A program made the translations under genes and the position numbers. Of a stretch of 64,000 nt of DNA, positions 54,171-63,944 are shown piece after piece. The notes beneath the pieces are model-generated. The model saw only the letters and a program-made list of their open reading frames with translations, was not told where the DNA came from and ran no database searches. The first letter of the stretch is position 1; every line of letters begins with the position of its first letter. The stretch comes from Cyclobacteriaceae bacterium. GTDB taxonomy: Bacteria; Bacteroidota; Bacteroidia; Cytophagales; Cyclobacteriaceae. Where the stretch lies: positions 1-64,000 of the forward strand of contig CATQIH010000020.1 of the NCBI GenBank assembly GCA_958296015.1, given 5' to 3'.

Positions 54171-55373
54171 TTATAAAGCCTTAAGTGAAAGACTCATTTT
54201 TTGTAGTTTTTCATCCCGCCTGATGACAAGTTCCACAGACGTAGCTTTGGTATTTAAAAGGTCGTTGATTTCAAAAGAGCTTCTGCCTACCGTTTCAATG
54301 TCATCGATCATCAATATCTCATCATTTTCAGCCAGTCCGGCCAGCGATGCCGGAGAGTTTTCAAACACATGCTGAACCACGATCTTCTCAGTTTCCTGAT
54401 CTGATTTCACCACCAATCCGGAGTAAGATTCGGCAAATTCCTGTACAAACGACTGGTTGGGCTTCCAGTAGGAGACTTTGTTTTTGTAATCAAAGGCAAT
54501 GTTGAAGCGTTTAAGCAAGCCATTGCCTATGTGTCCAACACCATCTTTAAAGGCTTTTTTCAAATAATAGGACTCGTTGAGCCGAATAGGTAAATTACTT
54601 AGCTGGAAGTTGCCTACATCAAGCGTAGGTAGCCGGCCTGCGTAATTCTTGTCAACAATACCGGTAAAGCCCATGGTATATACCACACTGGTGCGGCCTA
54701 TCTTTTTGTATATGTCGTTTTGCTGCACAAATGTAGAATACAAAGTAAGGGAAGATCCGGAACCATTATCTAACTGAAACTTGCCTGCCAGTGTCTCTCC
54801 ATTCTTCAAGACCAGTGATGCCTGGATGTAAGGTCTGCCTGCAATTAGATCGAAAGCATGAACATAATAATCCTGACCGGGGGTGAAATTTTCGGCATCA
54901 TACAGCTCAATGCATGAATGGTCGTAGTTGATTAGCACTACAAATCGCTCTAGTAAATCTCGACCTATGATACCGTCTACTGTTCTTTCCAGGGCTTTAT
55001 TCAGATGGTCCAATTTCAATTGTGAAATACGGATGCCCTGAGCCTGCACATCATTCTCAAAAGAAATACTATTGTTGGAGGAATAGTAGGCAATGCTCGG
55101 GCCGCTACTGCTTCTTACGGTAACAAACCCATCGCTACTTAGCTTTAGCTTTTTGGCCTTCTGCTGGCTAATCAGCGTGGCACCGGCACCCGTATCAAAG
55201 ATGAAATTTAATGGTTCGGACTGGTTGATCTTTATCTTAATAAAGATATGATTTCCATGTAGTTCGAATGGAATAACTGTCAGTGCTTGTTTTGCCCATA
55301 GCGTATGTGTAAGTAAAAAACTTACCAATAATAATAGTATACAGCAAATACTTCGTTTGGATAGTAGGGTCAT
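54171..55373 (-). CDS. Secreted aspartyl protease-like protein with PDZ domain
   Basis: A 400-residue exported protein. The signal segment (CCILLLLVSFLLTHTLWA) is followed by two retropepsin-like domains. The first has the catalytic motif FDTGAGATLIS (D60). The second has LDNGSGSSLTLYS, in which DTG is replaced by DNG. A PDZ domain (about 320-395, SPASLAGLAENDEILMIDDI) ends it. This protease-PDZ fusion is frequent in Bacteroidota; targets are unknown. Confidence 0.87.
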   Translation of the reverse strand: MTLLSKRSICCILLLLVSFLLTHTLWAKQALTVIPFELHGNHIFIKIKINQSEPLNFIFDTGAGATLISQQKAKKLKLSSDGFVTVRSSSGPSIAYYSSNNSISFENDVQAQGIRISQLKLDHLNKALERTVDGIIGRDLLERFVVLINYDHSCIELYDAENFTPGQDYYVHAFDLIAGRPYIQASLVLKNGETLAGKFQLDNGSGSSLTLYSTFVQQNDIYKKIGRTSVVYTMGFTGIVDKNYAGRLPTLDVGNFQLSNLPIRLNESYYLKKAFKDGVGHIGNGLLKRFNIAFDYKNKVSYWKPNQSFVQEFAESYSGLVVKSDQETEKIVVQHVFENSPASLAGLAENDEILMIDDIETVGRSSFEINDLLNTKATSVELVIRRDEKLQKMSLSLKAL

Positions 55374-55729
55374 TTATACGAAAAATAAAGACTAAAGATG
55401 GCTTATCCAAATTCACCAAAAATAATACAAGCAAATCGACGTGATATATTAAGCGCATTAAAATAAAGTAACTTATGCTAACTTTTGCATACATATATGT
55501 TGAGCTGCGCTTACAGAGTTACTATCTTACATTGGAATAGCTGTAAGATAAACCAAATAGCAGATCGGCATATTGTACATATAGCCTGACATTGGCATAA
55601 AAAGATAATCTTCTCCCGTATTTCGACCATTAAAGAGGATTATTTCTCACAAATGCATATTTTGCTGCTGGTAGTGAAGCTTTCCGGTTTTTTATTTTCT
55701 TTTAAGTCTTATTATAAAATATAAATTTT
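55374..55729. other. 356-nt divergent intergenic region
   Basis: Lies between the aspartyl protease gene (minus) and the serine hydrolase gene (plus). It is AT-rich. On minus a TATTTTTG box lies at 55417-55424, 44 nt before the protease start, without a matching -33. No RNA gene or repeat was found. Confidence 0.4.
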
Positions 55730-57247
55730 GTGATTTTTTATAGAATTATATCAACTTTATTTTTTTATGCTCAGGTAGGTTCTTTTGCGTGTTTTGCCCA
55801 AAGTAAAGCAGAGGCAGTTGAGCAGATATTGAGTAAATTTCATGAATACGATGACTTTCAAGGAGTGGTACTCGTAGCGGAGTCTGGCAAAGTGCTGCAT
55901 CGAGGAGCTTATGGGCTGGCAAACCGTGAGTGGAACATACCAAATACAGTAGACACAAAATTTGATATTGCTTCGCTAAGCAAGCAATTTACTGCAATGC
56001 TGATACTGCAACTGGTAGAAGAAGGTAAAGTGAACCTGGATAGTACTATTAGTGCTTACTATCCTGCTTACAGAAAAGATACCGGGCATAAGGTAACCAT
56101 CCGCCAGTTGCTGTCGCATCAGTCAGGCATTCCCAACTATACAAGTCTGCCGTTCGTATGGTCAGATTCGTTGCAAAACAAGTATTCAAAGGATGAAGTT
56201 GTGAGGAAATTCGGCAGTGGTGAACTTGAATTTACGCCTGGCAGTAGTTATCAATACAACAATACAGGTTATCTTATACTGAGCCTGGTTATTGAACAAG
56301 TGACTGGCAAAGATTACGAAACGGTACTCACCGAAAGGATTCTGCAACCACTAGGGCTAACCAATACCGGGGTTGACCAACGGCAGGAAGTTATTTATAA
56401 ACGTGCTTCCGGCTATGTGATAAATAAGCACCAAAGTGACTTAGCACAATTTGAAAACGTAGATGGCATGTTTATGCAAAACTTACAGGGGGCTGGTAAT
56501 CTGTATGCTACCATAGATGATCTCTTTACCTGGGACCGTGCTTTGTATACCGACCAATTGCTCTCCAAAAAGCTGCTGAACGAAATGCAGTCACCTCATA
56601 CTGAAGAAAGGCCGGGCTGGATTAGTCCCTATACTAACACGTATGGGTATGGTGTGGGCATTGCAGAAGTTGGGCTGGGCAAGAAGAAAGATACAAAGAT
56701 GGTTTTTCACAGTGGACATATCAAAGGGTTTAGCTGTTACTTTGCACGCTTCGTCGAAGATGGACACACTATTATTTTGCTGAGTAATATAGGTAATGTA
56801 AGTACCGAACGGATGAATGATATTGCACAGGAAATTAAAAATGTACTGTACAGTCTGCCTTATCACATTCCGGAAAGGTCATTATCTGTGGAAATGATCA
56901 AAATAATAGAGTCTGAAGGTATTGATGCGGCCATCAGGCAGTTTTACGAACTGAAAAAATCTTTTCCCTACGATTTCAAAAATGCCAAAGCAGAGCTAGA
57001 CGGGTTGGGCATGGCACTGCTCCATGATAAACACATTCCTGAGGCCATCGGTATTTTTGATCTGAACGCCAAGCTATATCCTGATTGGAATGCGTACCAG
57101 AGGTTAGGTTATGCTTATATGGCATCGGGCGACACCAAGCAAGCAGTGCGCTATTACAAGAAAGCCATCAGCCTGAACCCTAAAAAGTCGAAGCGGGAGA
57201 AAAATGCTTTGTTCGAAGCTAAGCAGGCACTCGAGACTATACAATAA
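55730..57247 (+). CDS. Beta-lactamase-fold serine hydrolase with C-terminal TPRs
   Basis: A 505-residue exported protein starting at GTG 55730, where a signal peptide begins (IISTLFFYAQVGSFACFAQ). The class C beta-lactamase/penicillin-binding fold has SxxK at S82-K85 (ASLSKQFTA), YxN in YQYNNTGYLIL and HxG in HSGHIKGFSC. Residues about 385-500 contain TPR repeats (AYMASGDTKQAVRYYKKAIS). It resembles secreted esterases or D-aminopeptidases rather than true beta-lactamases. Transcribed alone. Confidence 0.88.
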   Translation: MIFYRIISTLFFYAQVGSFACFAQSKAEAVEQILSKFHEYDDFQGVVLVAESGKVLHRGAYGLANREWNIPNTVDTKFDIASLSKQFTAMLILQLVEEGKVNLDSTISAYYPAYRKDTGHKVTIRQLLSHQSGIPNYTSLPFVWSDSLQNKYSKDEVVRKFGSGELEFTPGSSYQYNNTGYLILSLVIEQVTGKDYETVLTERILQPLGLTNTGVDQRQEVIYKRASGYVINKHQSDLAQFENVDGMFMQNLQGAGNLYATIDDLFTWDRALYTDQLLSKKLLNEMQSPHTEERPGWISPYTNTYGYGVGIAEVGLGKKKDTKMVFHSGHIKGFSCYFARFVEDGHTIILLSNIGNVSTERMNDIAQEIKNVLYSLPYHIPERSLSVEMIKIIESEGIDAAIRQFYELKKSFPYDFKNAKAELDGLGMALLHDKHIPEAIGIFDLNAKLYPDWNAYQRLGYAYMASGDTKQAVRYYKKAISLNPKKSKREKNALFEAKQALETIQ

Positions 57248-57502
57248 CTATTTGCTTCTTTTCTTTTTCAGAAATGTGTGTAGATACGTTTGATTTTCAT
57301 AAAAATCATTTATCTTATGCTATGAAAAAAACGAATATCAAGATTAAAGGCAGCCCATATTATTGCAAAAAACGCAGTATTTGTTAAGAGGAATTATTAA
57401 TATTATAATTTTTGTTCTTGTGCTAATAAAAAAAAGATATTAATTAGGTTATAACATACATATGTACTATTTTGCATTAAAATAATATAACTAATAAGTA
57501 TT

Positions 57503-57757
57503 ATGGATAACCTGTATTCATTTCATAGATTATCGCTGGAAGAAAGGACTCAATATATCCTGGGAAACGGTATGTTATTGTGCAGCCGTTATTTTGCTGG
57601 CAGAAAAGTATTTTTATATCATACAGGAAAGTTTTACGCTGAGATATGGTTTGATACTAAAAAAAGTAAAGTATCTAATATTATTCCATTTACAACTACA
57701 AAATGCTTAAAACCCTATTTGGATCTCGTTGATATCAATGATGTATTTGTAAGGTAA
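57503..57757 (+). CDS. Small hypothetical protein
   Basis: An 84-residue soluble protein. It opens MDNLYSFHRLSLEERTQYIL, has an internal YHTGKFYAEIWFDTKKSK strand-rich part and ends DINDVFVR. It resembles short uncharacterised Bacteroidota proteins of similar layout; no family name is certain. AT-rich 255-nt spacer upstream. Its stop abuts the recQ stop (convergent). Confidence 0.65.
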   Translation: MDNLYSFHRLSLEERTQYILGNGMLLCSRYFAGRKVFLYHTGKFYAEIWFDTKKSKVSNIIPFTTTKCLKPYLDLVDINDVFVR

Positions 57758-59671
57758 CTAAGGACGGTAAATAGTTAGCCGTCCTTGCTGATCATAAAAT
57801 AGTTCACCACTATCCAGCATAGTTCTGACAACTGCCAGCAATTCTTTTTCATGTTGAGGGCGAATTTCCTGCATCATTTTTTCTAAAGAAGCAGGTGCAT
57901 CTTTTAGGTAGCTTTTGATCATGTCATGGTTTTTGCCCTGAAAAGCTACGTTGTCTGATTGACTTTTCTTTCTTTTCAGGCAGTTGTCGCATATACCACA
58001 GGCACTATAATCTGTTTCTCCAAAATAAGCAAGCAGCATCTCGGTACGGCAGCGTAGCTGTTGTTGCACATAGTTGGTGACTGCTGCCACACGCGTCTGG
58101 TGCTGCTTTTTTTTCAGCATTAACTGCTTTTGAGTAATAGGAAGCTTGGAGGCATCCAGTCGTGGCGTGACGAACACAATCTGAGGAATATCTTTTCTTT
58201 GCTCATAGCTTAGCACCTCCATCTCGTGCAGTTTGAGGAGTTGCCTTACCACTTCGTTGATAGAAGTGCTGAGTGCTTGGGCCAGCTTGTTCTCATAAAC
58301 CGGCACAAAGCCGCCATATATTTCTCCGCCATATATCCTGAGCAATGCTTTGATTAAAGGTTCCAGCGTGGCATTGGCTATCTGAAACCGGTATAACTCT
58401 GCATGATTCACCTTCATATGTATTTTGGAAGGGTTATAGAAATCTTCATTAAGCTGAATCAGTCCTTCCTCTTCCAGTCGTTTGATAGCATAATAAGTCT
58501 GCAAGGTCGGCAGATCAAATGAGTTGGTAAAGTCATCTATCTCAAAATCATAACTTGCGAGCATGCTACTGCCCACTGCAATGCGCAGGTAATTGGCCAG
58601 GCTCTGGTATACTTTTCTAATGAAAGAAAGATCCGGATGTGCATTTTCTACTCTTTTACTGAGGTTATCAAGGTCATTCTGATCGTACAGCACAGCTGCA
58701 TAGGCTTTTTTTTCGTCTCTTCCGGCCCTTCCGGCTTCTTGGTAATAAGCTTCCAGGTTGTCAGGCAAGTCCATATGAACCACTAGCCGTACATTCGGCT
58801 TATCGATGCCCATACCAAAAGCATTGGTAGCCACAATAACCCGTATCTGGCCATTGATCCAGGCATCCTGTCGCTCTGCCCTCTCTTCTGTTAGTAATCC
58901 GGCATGGTAAAAATAGGCACTGATGCCCTGATTGCTGAGCCTGCGGGCGATTATTTGTGTGCGCTTACGGCTTCTTACGTATACTACGGCTGTGCCTGGT
59001 ACATTTTTCAGCATTTGCAGCAGTCTTTTTTCTTTGTCTTCTTCGTAAAAAGCAGAATAAGATAAATTGCTTCTGGCAAAACTTTTCTGGAAGACTTTAC
59101 CGTTTTTAAAAGCCAGCTTTTCCTGTATATCTTCTTTAACTTCAGAAGTAGCTGTGGCCGTAAGGGCAATTACATTGATGTCCGGAAGAATGTCGCGGAA
59201 CTGGGTAATTTCCAAGTAGGGGGGGCGAAAATCATAGCCCCACTGCGAGATGCAGTGAGCCTCATCTATTGCTAGGAGCGACACTTTCATGCGTTTGACT
59301 CTTGCGATCATAAGCTCTGTTTGCAAACGCTCGGGAGAAACATACAGGAATTTGATATTCCCAAACACACAGTTATCCAGATTAAAATCAATCTCCCGCT
59401 GGCTCATCCCTGAATAAATGGCTACTGCAGGGATACCTCTTTTCTTGAGCTGTTCTACCTGGTCTTTCATCAACGCAATCAGCGGAGAAACTACAATGCA
59501 GACTCCTGGTTTGAGTAAGGCGGGTACCTGAAAGCATACGCTTTTTCCTCCACCGGTGGGCAAGAGTGCCAGGGTATCGTGTCCTTTCAACACAGCTTCT
59601 ATGATCTCCTCCTGCAATGGCCGGAAGTTGTCATATCCCCAGTATTGTTTTAGTATAGCTTTGGCTGACAC
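57758..59671 (-). CDS. recQ: RecQ-family DNA helicase
   Basis: A 637-residue superfamily 2 helicase. Walker A is LALLPTGGGKSVCFQ, the DExH box DEAHCISQWGYDF, motif VI region YQEAGRAGRDEKK. The RecQ C-terminal zinc module has four Cys (CRTEML..., CGICDNCLKRKK) and a winged helix precedes it. No clear HRDC domain follows, and this shorter form is a second RecQ type in Bacteroidota. It unwinds DNA in recombination and fork repair. Confidence 0.95.
   Translation of the reverse strand: MSAKAILKQYWGYDNFRPLQEEIIEAVLKGHDTLALLPTGGGKSVCFQVPALLKPGVCIVVSPLIALMKDQVEQLKKRGIPAVAIYSGMSQREIDFNLDNCVFGNIKFLYVSPERLQTELMIARVKRMKVSLLAIDEAHCISQWGYDFRPPYLEITQFRDILPDINVIALTATATSEVKEDIQEKLAFKNGKVFQKSFARSNLSYSAFYEEDKEKRLLQMLKNVPGTAVVYVRSRKRTQIIARRLSNQGISAYFYHAGLLTEERAERQDAWINGQIRVIVATNAFGMGIDKPNVRLVVHMDLPDNLEAYYQEAGRAGRDEKKAYAAVLYDQNDLDNLSKRVENAHPDLSFIRKVYQSLANYLRIAVGSSMLASYDFEIDDFTNSFDLPTLQTYYAIKRLEEEGLIQLNEDFYNPSKIHMKVNHAELYRFQIANATLEPLIKALLRIYGGEIYGGFVPVYENKLAQALSTSINEVVRQLLKLHEMEVLSYEQRKDIPQIVFVTPRLDASKLPITQKQLMLKKKQHQTRVAAVTNYVQQQLRCRTEMLLAYFGETDYSACGICDNCLKRKKSQSDNVAFQGKNHDMIKSYLKDAPASLEKMMQEIRPQHEKELLAVVRTMLDSGELFYDQQGRLTIYRP
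57760..57786. terminator. Hairpin over convergent gene ends
   Basis: AAGGACGG (57760-57767) and CCGTCCTT (57779-57786) form an 8-bp perfect stem with an 11-nt loop, between the 84-residue gene and recQ, overlapping the last codons of recQ. No clear T-run follows on either strand, so termination is possible but unproven. Confidence 0.4.
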
Positions 59672-59713
59672 GTGTGATAGAATATCTATTGATAAAAATG
59701 CACTGGTTTTAAC

Positions 59714-60274
59714 TCACTTTTTCTGGCTACCAGACCGACTGCTGGATTTAAACCCGATAGGCTCCCTTATTTCGTTTTGCTCCTGAAGTAACTGCTTCAG
59801 ATAGGCAAATATTTGGCTGATGCTTTGATCATGCTTTCCTACTTTAGCTTCTATTTCATTGAATTTCAGCAACAAATCCTGATGGGTGACCAGCATCTGG
59901 CGCATTTTGGTATAAATTCGCATGATCTGAATATTTGTTTTAATCGCGTTTTCGCTGTTCAAAACACTAGACAGCATCAACACACCATGTTCAGAAAAGA
60001 CAAAGGGCGGCACACGCATGCCCATTACTTCACGATTGGATGTCGCAAATTGCGATCTCCAATCCTCTAATTCTTGTTTGCTCATCTCAAACATGAAGTC
60101 TTCTGGAAAACGGTCTCTGTTTCTTTTTACCTGCTCTTTCAATCTTCTGGTTTCTACACCATAAAGTTCAGCCAGATCGCGGTCTAACATTACTTTTTGC
60201 TCTCTGATCAGGTAGATTTTACTGATAATGACTTCTTCGGGAATACTGACAGCGGGTGTTTGTTGTTTACTCAT
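59714..60274 (-). CDS. ORF6N-domain protein
   Basis: A 186-residue protein with an N-terminal ORF6N (KilA-N related) DNA-binding domain (about 10-95: VIISKIYLIREQKVMLDRDL, LYGVETRRLKEQVKRNRDRF, MRVPPFVFSEHGVLMLSSVL). A helical C-terminal region (about 110-186) follows. ORF6N proteins occur in phages and as chromosomal genes in Bacteroidota; here no other phage gene is near. The start is the ATG at 60274, since the frame is open 10 codons further upstream. Confidence 0.88.
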   Translation of the reverse strand: MSKQQTPAVSIPEEVIISKIYLIREQKVMLDRDLAELYGVETRRLKEQVKRNRDRFPEDFMFEMSKQELEDWRSQFATSNREVMGMRVPPFVFSEHGVLMLSSVLNSENAIKTNIQIMRIYTKMRQMLVTHQDLLLKFNEIEAKVGKHDQSISQIFAYLKQLLQEQNEIREPIGFKSSSRSGSQKK

Positions 60275-60354
60275 AGCTACAAAGATAAAAAATATCTTAT
60301 TCAACTACTACGCAGCACACACTACACCTATCGGCAATATAATCTGTAAAAATG

Positions 60355-61224
60355 TCACTCACTTTGTGTATCCTTGATGAAGATAGAATCTCCATAAGCG
60401 GTGGATACCTGGAAAAAACCCAGTGGAGGATCTTCAGGAAAAGTCAGGTTCCGGATGTTTGAAGATGGATTGCGGGGCGGAGAGCTAAAGAGTCCTCCGT
60501 CGTTAAATAGCAGTTCTAGCAATTCATTGTAGTACTCGTACATATTTTTATTCAGGCTATACATATTAATATCCACCTTATCGCCAATACCAAATGCATA
60601 GTTGGCAAGCTGCAAGGTATCTATCTGCGCGCTCAGCAGTTCATCGCTCTGGATAAGATAGTCTCCCGGATTGCTGTACAGAGAATCGTTTTCAGCGAGC
60701 GTAAATCTATAGTAGTTAACACCTCGTTCTTTGGGTGTACGTCCGCTGAAATAAAGGTAGTAACCAGGTTCTGTGAAAAAACCTTCCGGCTTGTAACGGG
60801 TACTAAACGAGTCTACCTGGGCCACAGGCAGTAATGTACCATTTGCCTGATAATTCTTTTCTTCATAAGTTATATGTAGGCTGTAACTTCTTCCTAGGTC
60901 CATAGGAATTGCCTTGCTGAAATATATGCCAGGGTGCTGCTCTACCAGGGTCAGAGGGTAGGTCTGTTTGCTTGCCTCATCAATTACTTCTACAGTGGCA
61001 CTACTTACAGGGCGATACACGTCTTTATCATAATAATTGCCTGTGGTAGATAATCTGACAGTGCAGTTGTTTCTTATTGGATTTGCCTCCCAGTATGTCA
61101 GAAAGCCTTCTACTACCAACTGCGGATCATCGTTGGGTAACTCCAGGTCAATTACTTCCTGGCAGGAAAATATCGAGAAGGTGATTAATACGATAATCAT
61201 GCTGCCAATCAAATGCTTTTTCAT
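60355..61224 (-). CDS. DUF4249 lipoprotein, partner of the TonB receptor
   Basis: A 289-residue lipoprotein. The signal KHLIGSMIIVLITFSIFSC has a lipobox-like end and the anchor Cys. The rest has the DUF4249 pattern (PQLVVEGFLTYWEANPIRNN, SYSLHITYEEKNYQANGTLL). DUF4249 genes regularly follow TonB-dependent receptors in Bacteroidota and probably aid substrate uptake. The gap to the receptor gene is 6 nt, so they form one operon. Substrate unknown. Confidence 0.88.
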   Translation of the reverse strand: MKKHLIGSMIIVLITFSIFSCQEVIDLELPNDDPQLVVEGFLTYWEANPIRNNCTVRLSTTGNYYDKDVYRPVSSATVEVIDEASKQTYPLTLVEQHPGIYFSKAIPMDLGRSYSLHITYEEKNYQANGTLLPVAQVDSFSTRYKPEGFFTEPGYYLYFSGRTPKERGVNYYRFTLAENDSLYSNPGDYLIQSDELLSAQIDTLQLANYAFGIGDKVDINMYSLNKNMYEYYNELLELLFNDGGLFSSPPRNPSSNIRNLTFPEDPPLGFFQVSTAYGDSIFIKDTQSE

Positions 61225-61230
61225 GTAGCT

Positions 61231-63633
61231 TTAAAATTTAAAGTTGTAAGTGATAGACGGGATGATGCTGAAAAGGTAGGTCTTCACAGCCGCATACTCT
61301 TTGGTAACGATTGGTCCGTCTGTATCAATATCAAATCCCGGATCATTATTGGTAACTTCCTGAAAGGTGATAGAAAAAGGGTTTTTTCTGGCATACAGGT
61401 TATAAATGGACAGGTTCCAACTACTTTTCCAGCGTTTGTTTGTTTTTTTCCCATCCAACACAACAGACAGGTCCATACGATGGTAATTGGGCATACGGTA
61501 GCCGTTGCGCTTGAGCGGGTCATAATAGGGCACCGACTGCCCGTCCAGTTCATATCTGCCAGCCGGAAAAGACACAGCCGTACCGGTTGAATATACCCAA
61601 ACGCCTGAAACCGACAGGCGAGGTGTGATTTGGTAGGTACTCACCACAGACACATCATGCCTGCGGTCGTAACGTGCATTGTAAGCCAGTCCACCGTTGA
61701 TGCCCGGTACTTGTCTTCTGGTGCGGGCCAGCGTATAACTTACCCAACCGGTAAGCTTGCCTATATTTTTTTTGACCAGAAATTCAGTACCGTAAGCCCA
61801 TCCTTTTCCTTCCAGAATTTCTGTCTCAATATTGTTGTTCAGCAAAATATCAGAACCTGATTTAAAGTCAATGATATGTTGCATCCATTTGTAATAGACT
61901 TCTACAGAAGCTTCCAGAGAGTTATTGCGCAGGTTTCGGAAGTAGCCCAATGCTACCTGGTCGCCAATCAGTGGCTTCACATACCGGTCGGCAGGGATCC
62001 ATCGGTCAATGGGCAAGCCAGCTGTGGAATTGGAAGCCACTTGCAGATACTGCCTCATGCGATTGTAGGATGCTTTGATAGAACTTTGTGGCGTGAGGGT
62101 ATAGCGGGCACCCAGCCGTGGTTCCAGGCCATGATAAAACTGGATGTTTTTCAAAGTATTGTATGATACAGTATTGGTAACTGTTTCGTCATCCAGCGGT
62201 TTGCCTTCTTCATACTCATACACAATGCCAGGGCCTATCTGCTGAAATACAGAATACCTGAGGCCGTAGCTGACAGACAGCCTTTCGGTAAACTGCTGCT
62301 CGTTGCTTACATATATTGCCTGTTCCAATGCATATTTATCATCCAGCAGCAACGGCTGAAAGGAAGTAGAGCCGCTGGGGATGATTTTAGCAGGCTCAAA
62401 CTGGTGCAGACTTGTTTGATAGCCAAAATCCAGAGTGTTTTTTGGACTGGCAAACAATGTGAAATCAAATTTGAGATTGTATTCTTTGAGCTTTGCTTTC
62501 CAGGTAAATCCTCCTGCATCATTTGTGATGTCAAAACCATAATCGAAGTTGCTGAAGATGGCAGAGGAGTTCAAGAACAGCTTATCAGAAAATAGGTGGT
62601 TCCAGCGCAAAGTAGCGGTGGCATTGCCCCAGTCCAGGCCAAACTGATCTGCTATACCAAAGCGATCGCGGCCAAAGTATCCAGACAAATACAGTTTGTT
62701 GTTTTCGTTGAGCTTGTAGTTGGCTTTGGCATTGAAATCATAGAAATAAAGTGTATTGTTATTAATATTTTCGTTGTTAGACAATTTAAGAAAAACATCG
62801 GCATAGGTACGCCGCCCAGACAGCATAAAAGAAGACTCTCCCTTTTTTAGCGGACCCTCTACTGTCAGTCTGCTGGAGATAGTACCCAGCCCTCCTGACA
62901 ACTCCAGTTTTTTATTGTTGCCCTCTTTCATCTGGATATCCAGGATAGCAGATAGCCTTCCGCCAAATTTTGCAGGAATGCCTCCTTTATACAATTCCAT
63001 GTTTTTGATGGCATCTGAGTTGAAGACGGAAAAGAAGCCCAGAAAATGTGAAGGATTATACACCGTGGCCTCATCCAGCAACACCAAATTCTGGTCTGCC
63101 GAACCGCCCCTGACAAAAAGACCGGTAGTACCTTCACCAGCAGACTGTACTCCAGGAAGAAGCTGAATGGTTTTGAGGATATCTACTTCCCCAAAAAGAG
63201 CAGGAAGCGTTTTTACTTTTTCAATTTTAAGTTCATCTCTGCTCATCTTCACATCCTGCACATGATCTTCCGGGCGGTCGCCAGAAACCACTAACTCTTG
63301 CAACTGTACATCCGCTTCGCTCAGCTCCACATTGATGGTCTGGTTTTCAGTTAAGTCAATGTTGAGTGTCCTGGGCTGATACCCAATATAGGAATAAATA
63401 AGTTTGTACTGTCCGGCTGGCAATGTGATAGAATAGAATCCGTATACATTGGTGCTAGTGCCCTGCGATAGTTCTTCTACCGTGACAGTAGCACCAATCA
63501 GGCCCTCACCGTCCGAAATATCTTTGAGGTTTCCACTGATAGTGTATTTACTTTGTCCTAACGCTACATAGTGTATACCACACCATATAGATAAGGCTAG
63601 TGATAACACAGCTTTGAGGTAGTACTTTTGCAT
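61231..63633 (-). CDS. TonB-dependent receptor with carboxypeptidase-like regulatory domain
   Basis: An outer-membrane receptor of 800 residues from the ATG at 63633 (QKYYLKAVLSLALSIWCGIH signal peptide). The mature protein starts with a carboxypeptidase-like regulatory domain (YTISGNLKDISDGEGLIGAT, about 28-105). A TonB plug follows (LPGVQSAGEGTTGLFVRGGS). The 22-strand barrel ends with aromatic SIIPSITYNFKF. The frame extends 29 codons further upstream; the chosen ATG gives a proper signal peptide. It imports an unknown solute with the DUF4249 partner. Confidence 0.92.
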   Translation of the reverse strand: MQKYYLKAVLSLALSIWCGIHYVALGQSKYTISGNLKDISDGEGLIGATVTVEELSQGTSTNVYGFYSITLPAGQYKLIYSYIGYQPRTLNIDLTENQTINVELSEADVQLQELVVSGDRPEDHVQDVKMSRDELKIEKVKTLPALFGEVDILKTIQLLPGVQSAGEGTTGLFVRGGSADQNLVLLDEATVYNPSHFLGFFSVFNSDAIKNMELYKGGIPAKFGGRLSAILDIQMKEGNNKKLELSGGLGTISSRLTVEGPLKKGESSFMLSGRRTYADVFLKLSNNENINNNTLYFYDFNAKANYKLNENNKLYLSGYFGRDRFGIADQFGLDWGNATATLRWNHLFSDKLFLNSSAIFSNFDYGFDITNDAGGFTWKAKLKEYNLKFDFTLFASPKNTLDFGYQTSLHQFEPAKIIPSGSTSFQPLLLDDKYALEQAIYVSNEQQFTERLSVSYGLRYSVFQQIGPGIVYEYEEGKPLDDETVTNTVSYNTLKNIQFYHGLEPRLGARYTLTPQSSIKASYNRMRQYLQVASNSTAGLPIDRWIPADRYVKPLIGDQVALGYFRNLRNNSLEASVEVYYKWMQHIIDFKSGSDILLNNNIETEILEGKGWAYGTEFLVKKNIGKLTGWVSYTLARTRRQVPGINGGLAYNARYDRRHDVSVVSTYQITPRLSVSGVWVYSTGTAVSFPAGRYELDGQSVPYYDPLKRNGYRMPNYHRMDLSVVLDGKKTNKRWKSSWNLSIYNLYARKNPFSITFQEVTNNDPGFDIDTDGPIVTKEYAAVKTYLFSIIPSITYNFKF

Positions 63634-63944
63634 ATTGATGGTATTTCTGCAAGGTGGAATGGATATAATTTGCCTGAAATTTAGAAAGCTTTTAGCAATA
63701 ACTTTACCGTTAAATGGCATTTCTAAGAATATAGTGTGTTAATGCTATTTGTTTGAATATATCTAATGTCAACTTGTATATTACTGATAACTAAGTATTT
63801 GTATAGTGGTTTTTCTAAAAAAGTCCAGGGGCTTTAGAACTTAATTTATCGCTATCACCTTATGTACCGTATATAGCGCAGAGATTTTGTATCTGTCTGC
63901 TCTTTAGTTAAGTAAACATTTTATATTCATTAACAAATATTTTT
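63634..63944. other. 311-nt divergent intergenic region
   Basis: Between the receptor gene (minus) and an FKBP-type isomerase gene (plus). AT-rich, with no exact TAnnTTTG box on either strand and no open frame or hairpin that I could support. Confidence 0.4.

Noticed and set aside
55730-57247. True class C beta-lactamase conferring resistance
   Set aside because: The SxxK, YxN and HxG motifs are shared with esterases and D-aminopeptidases, and the TPR tail is not found in AmpC enzymes.
59714-60274. Prophage remnant based on the ORF6N gene
   Set aside because: ORF6N genes occur as ordinary chromosomal genes in Bacteroidota and no other phage gene is near.
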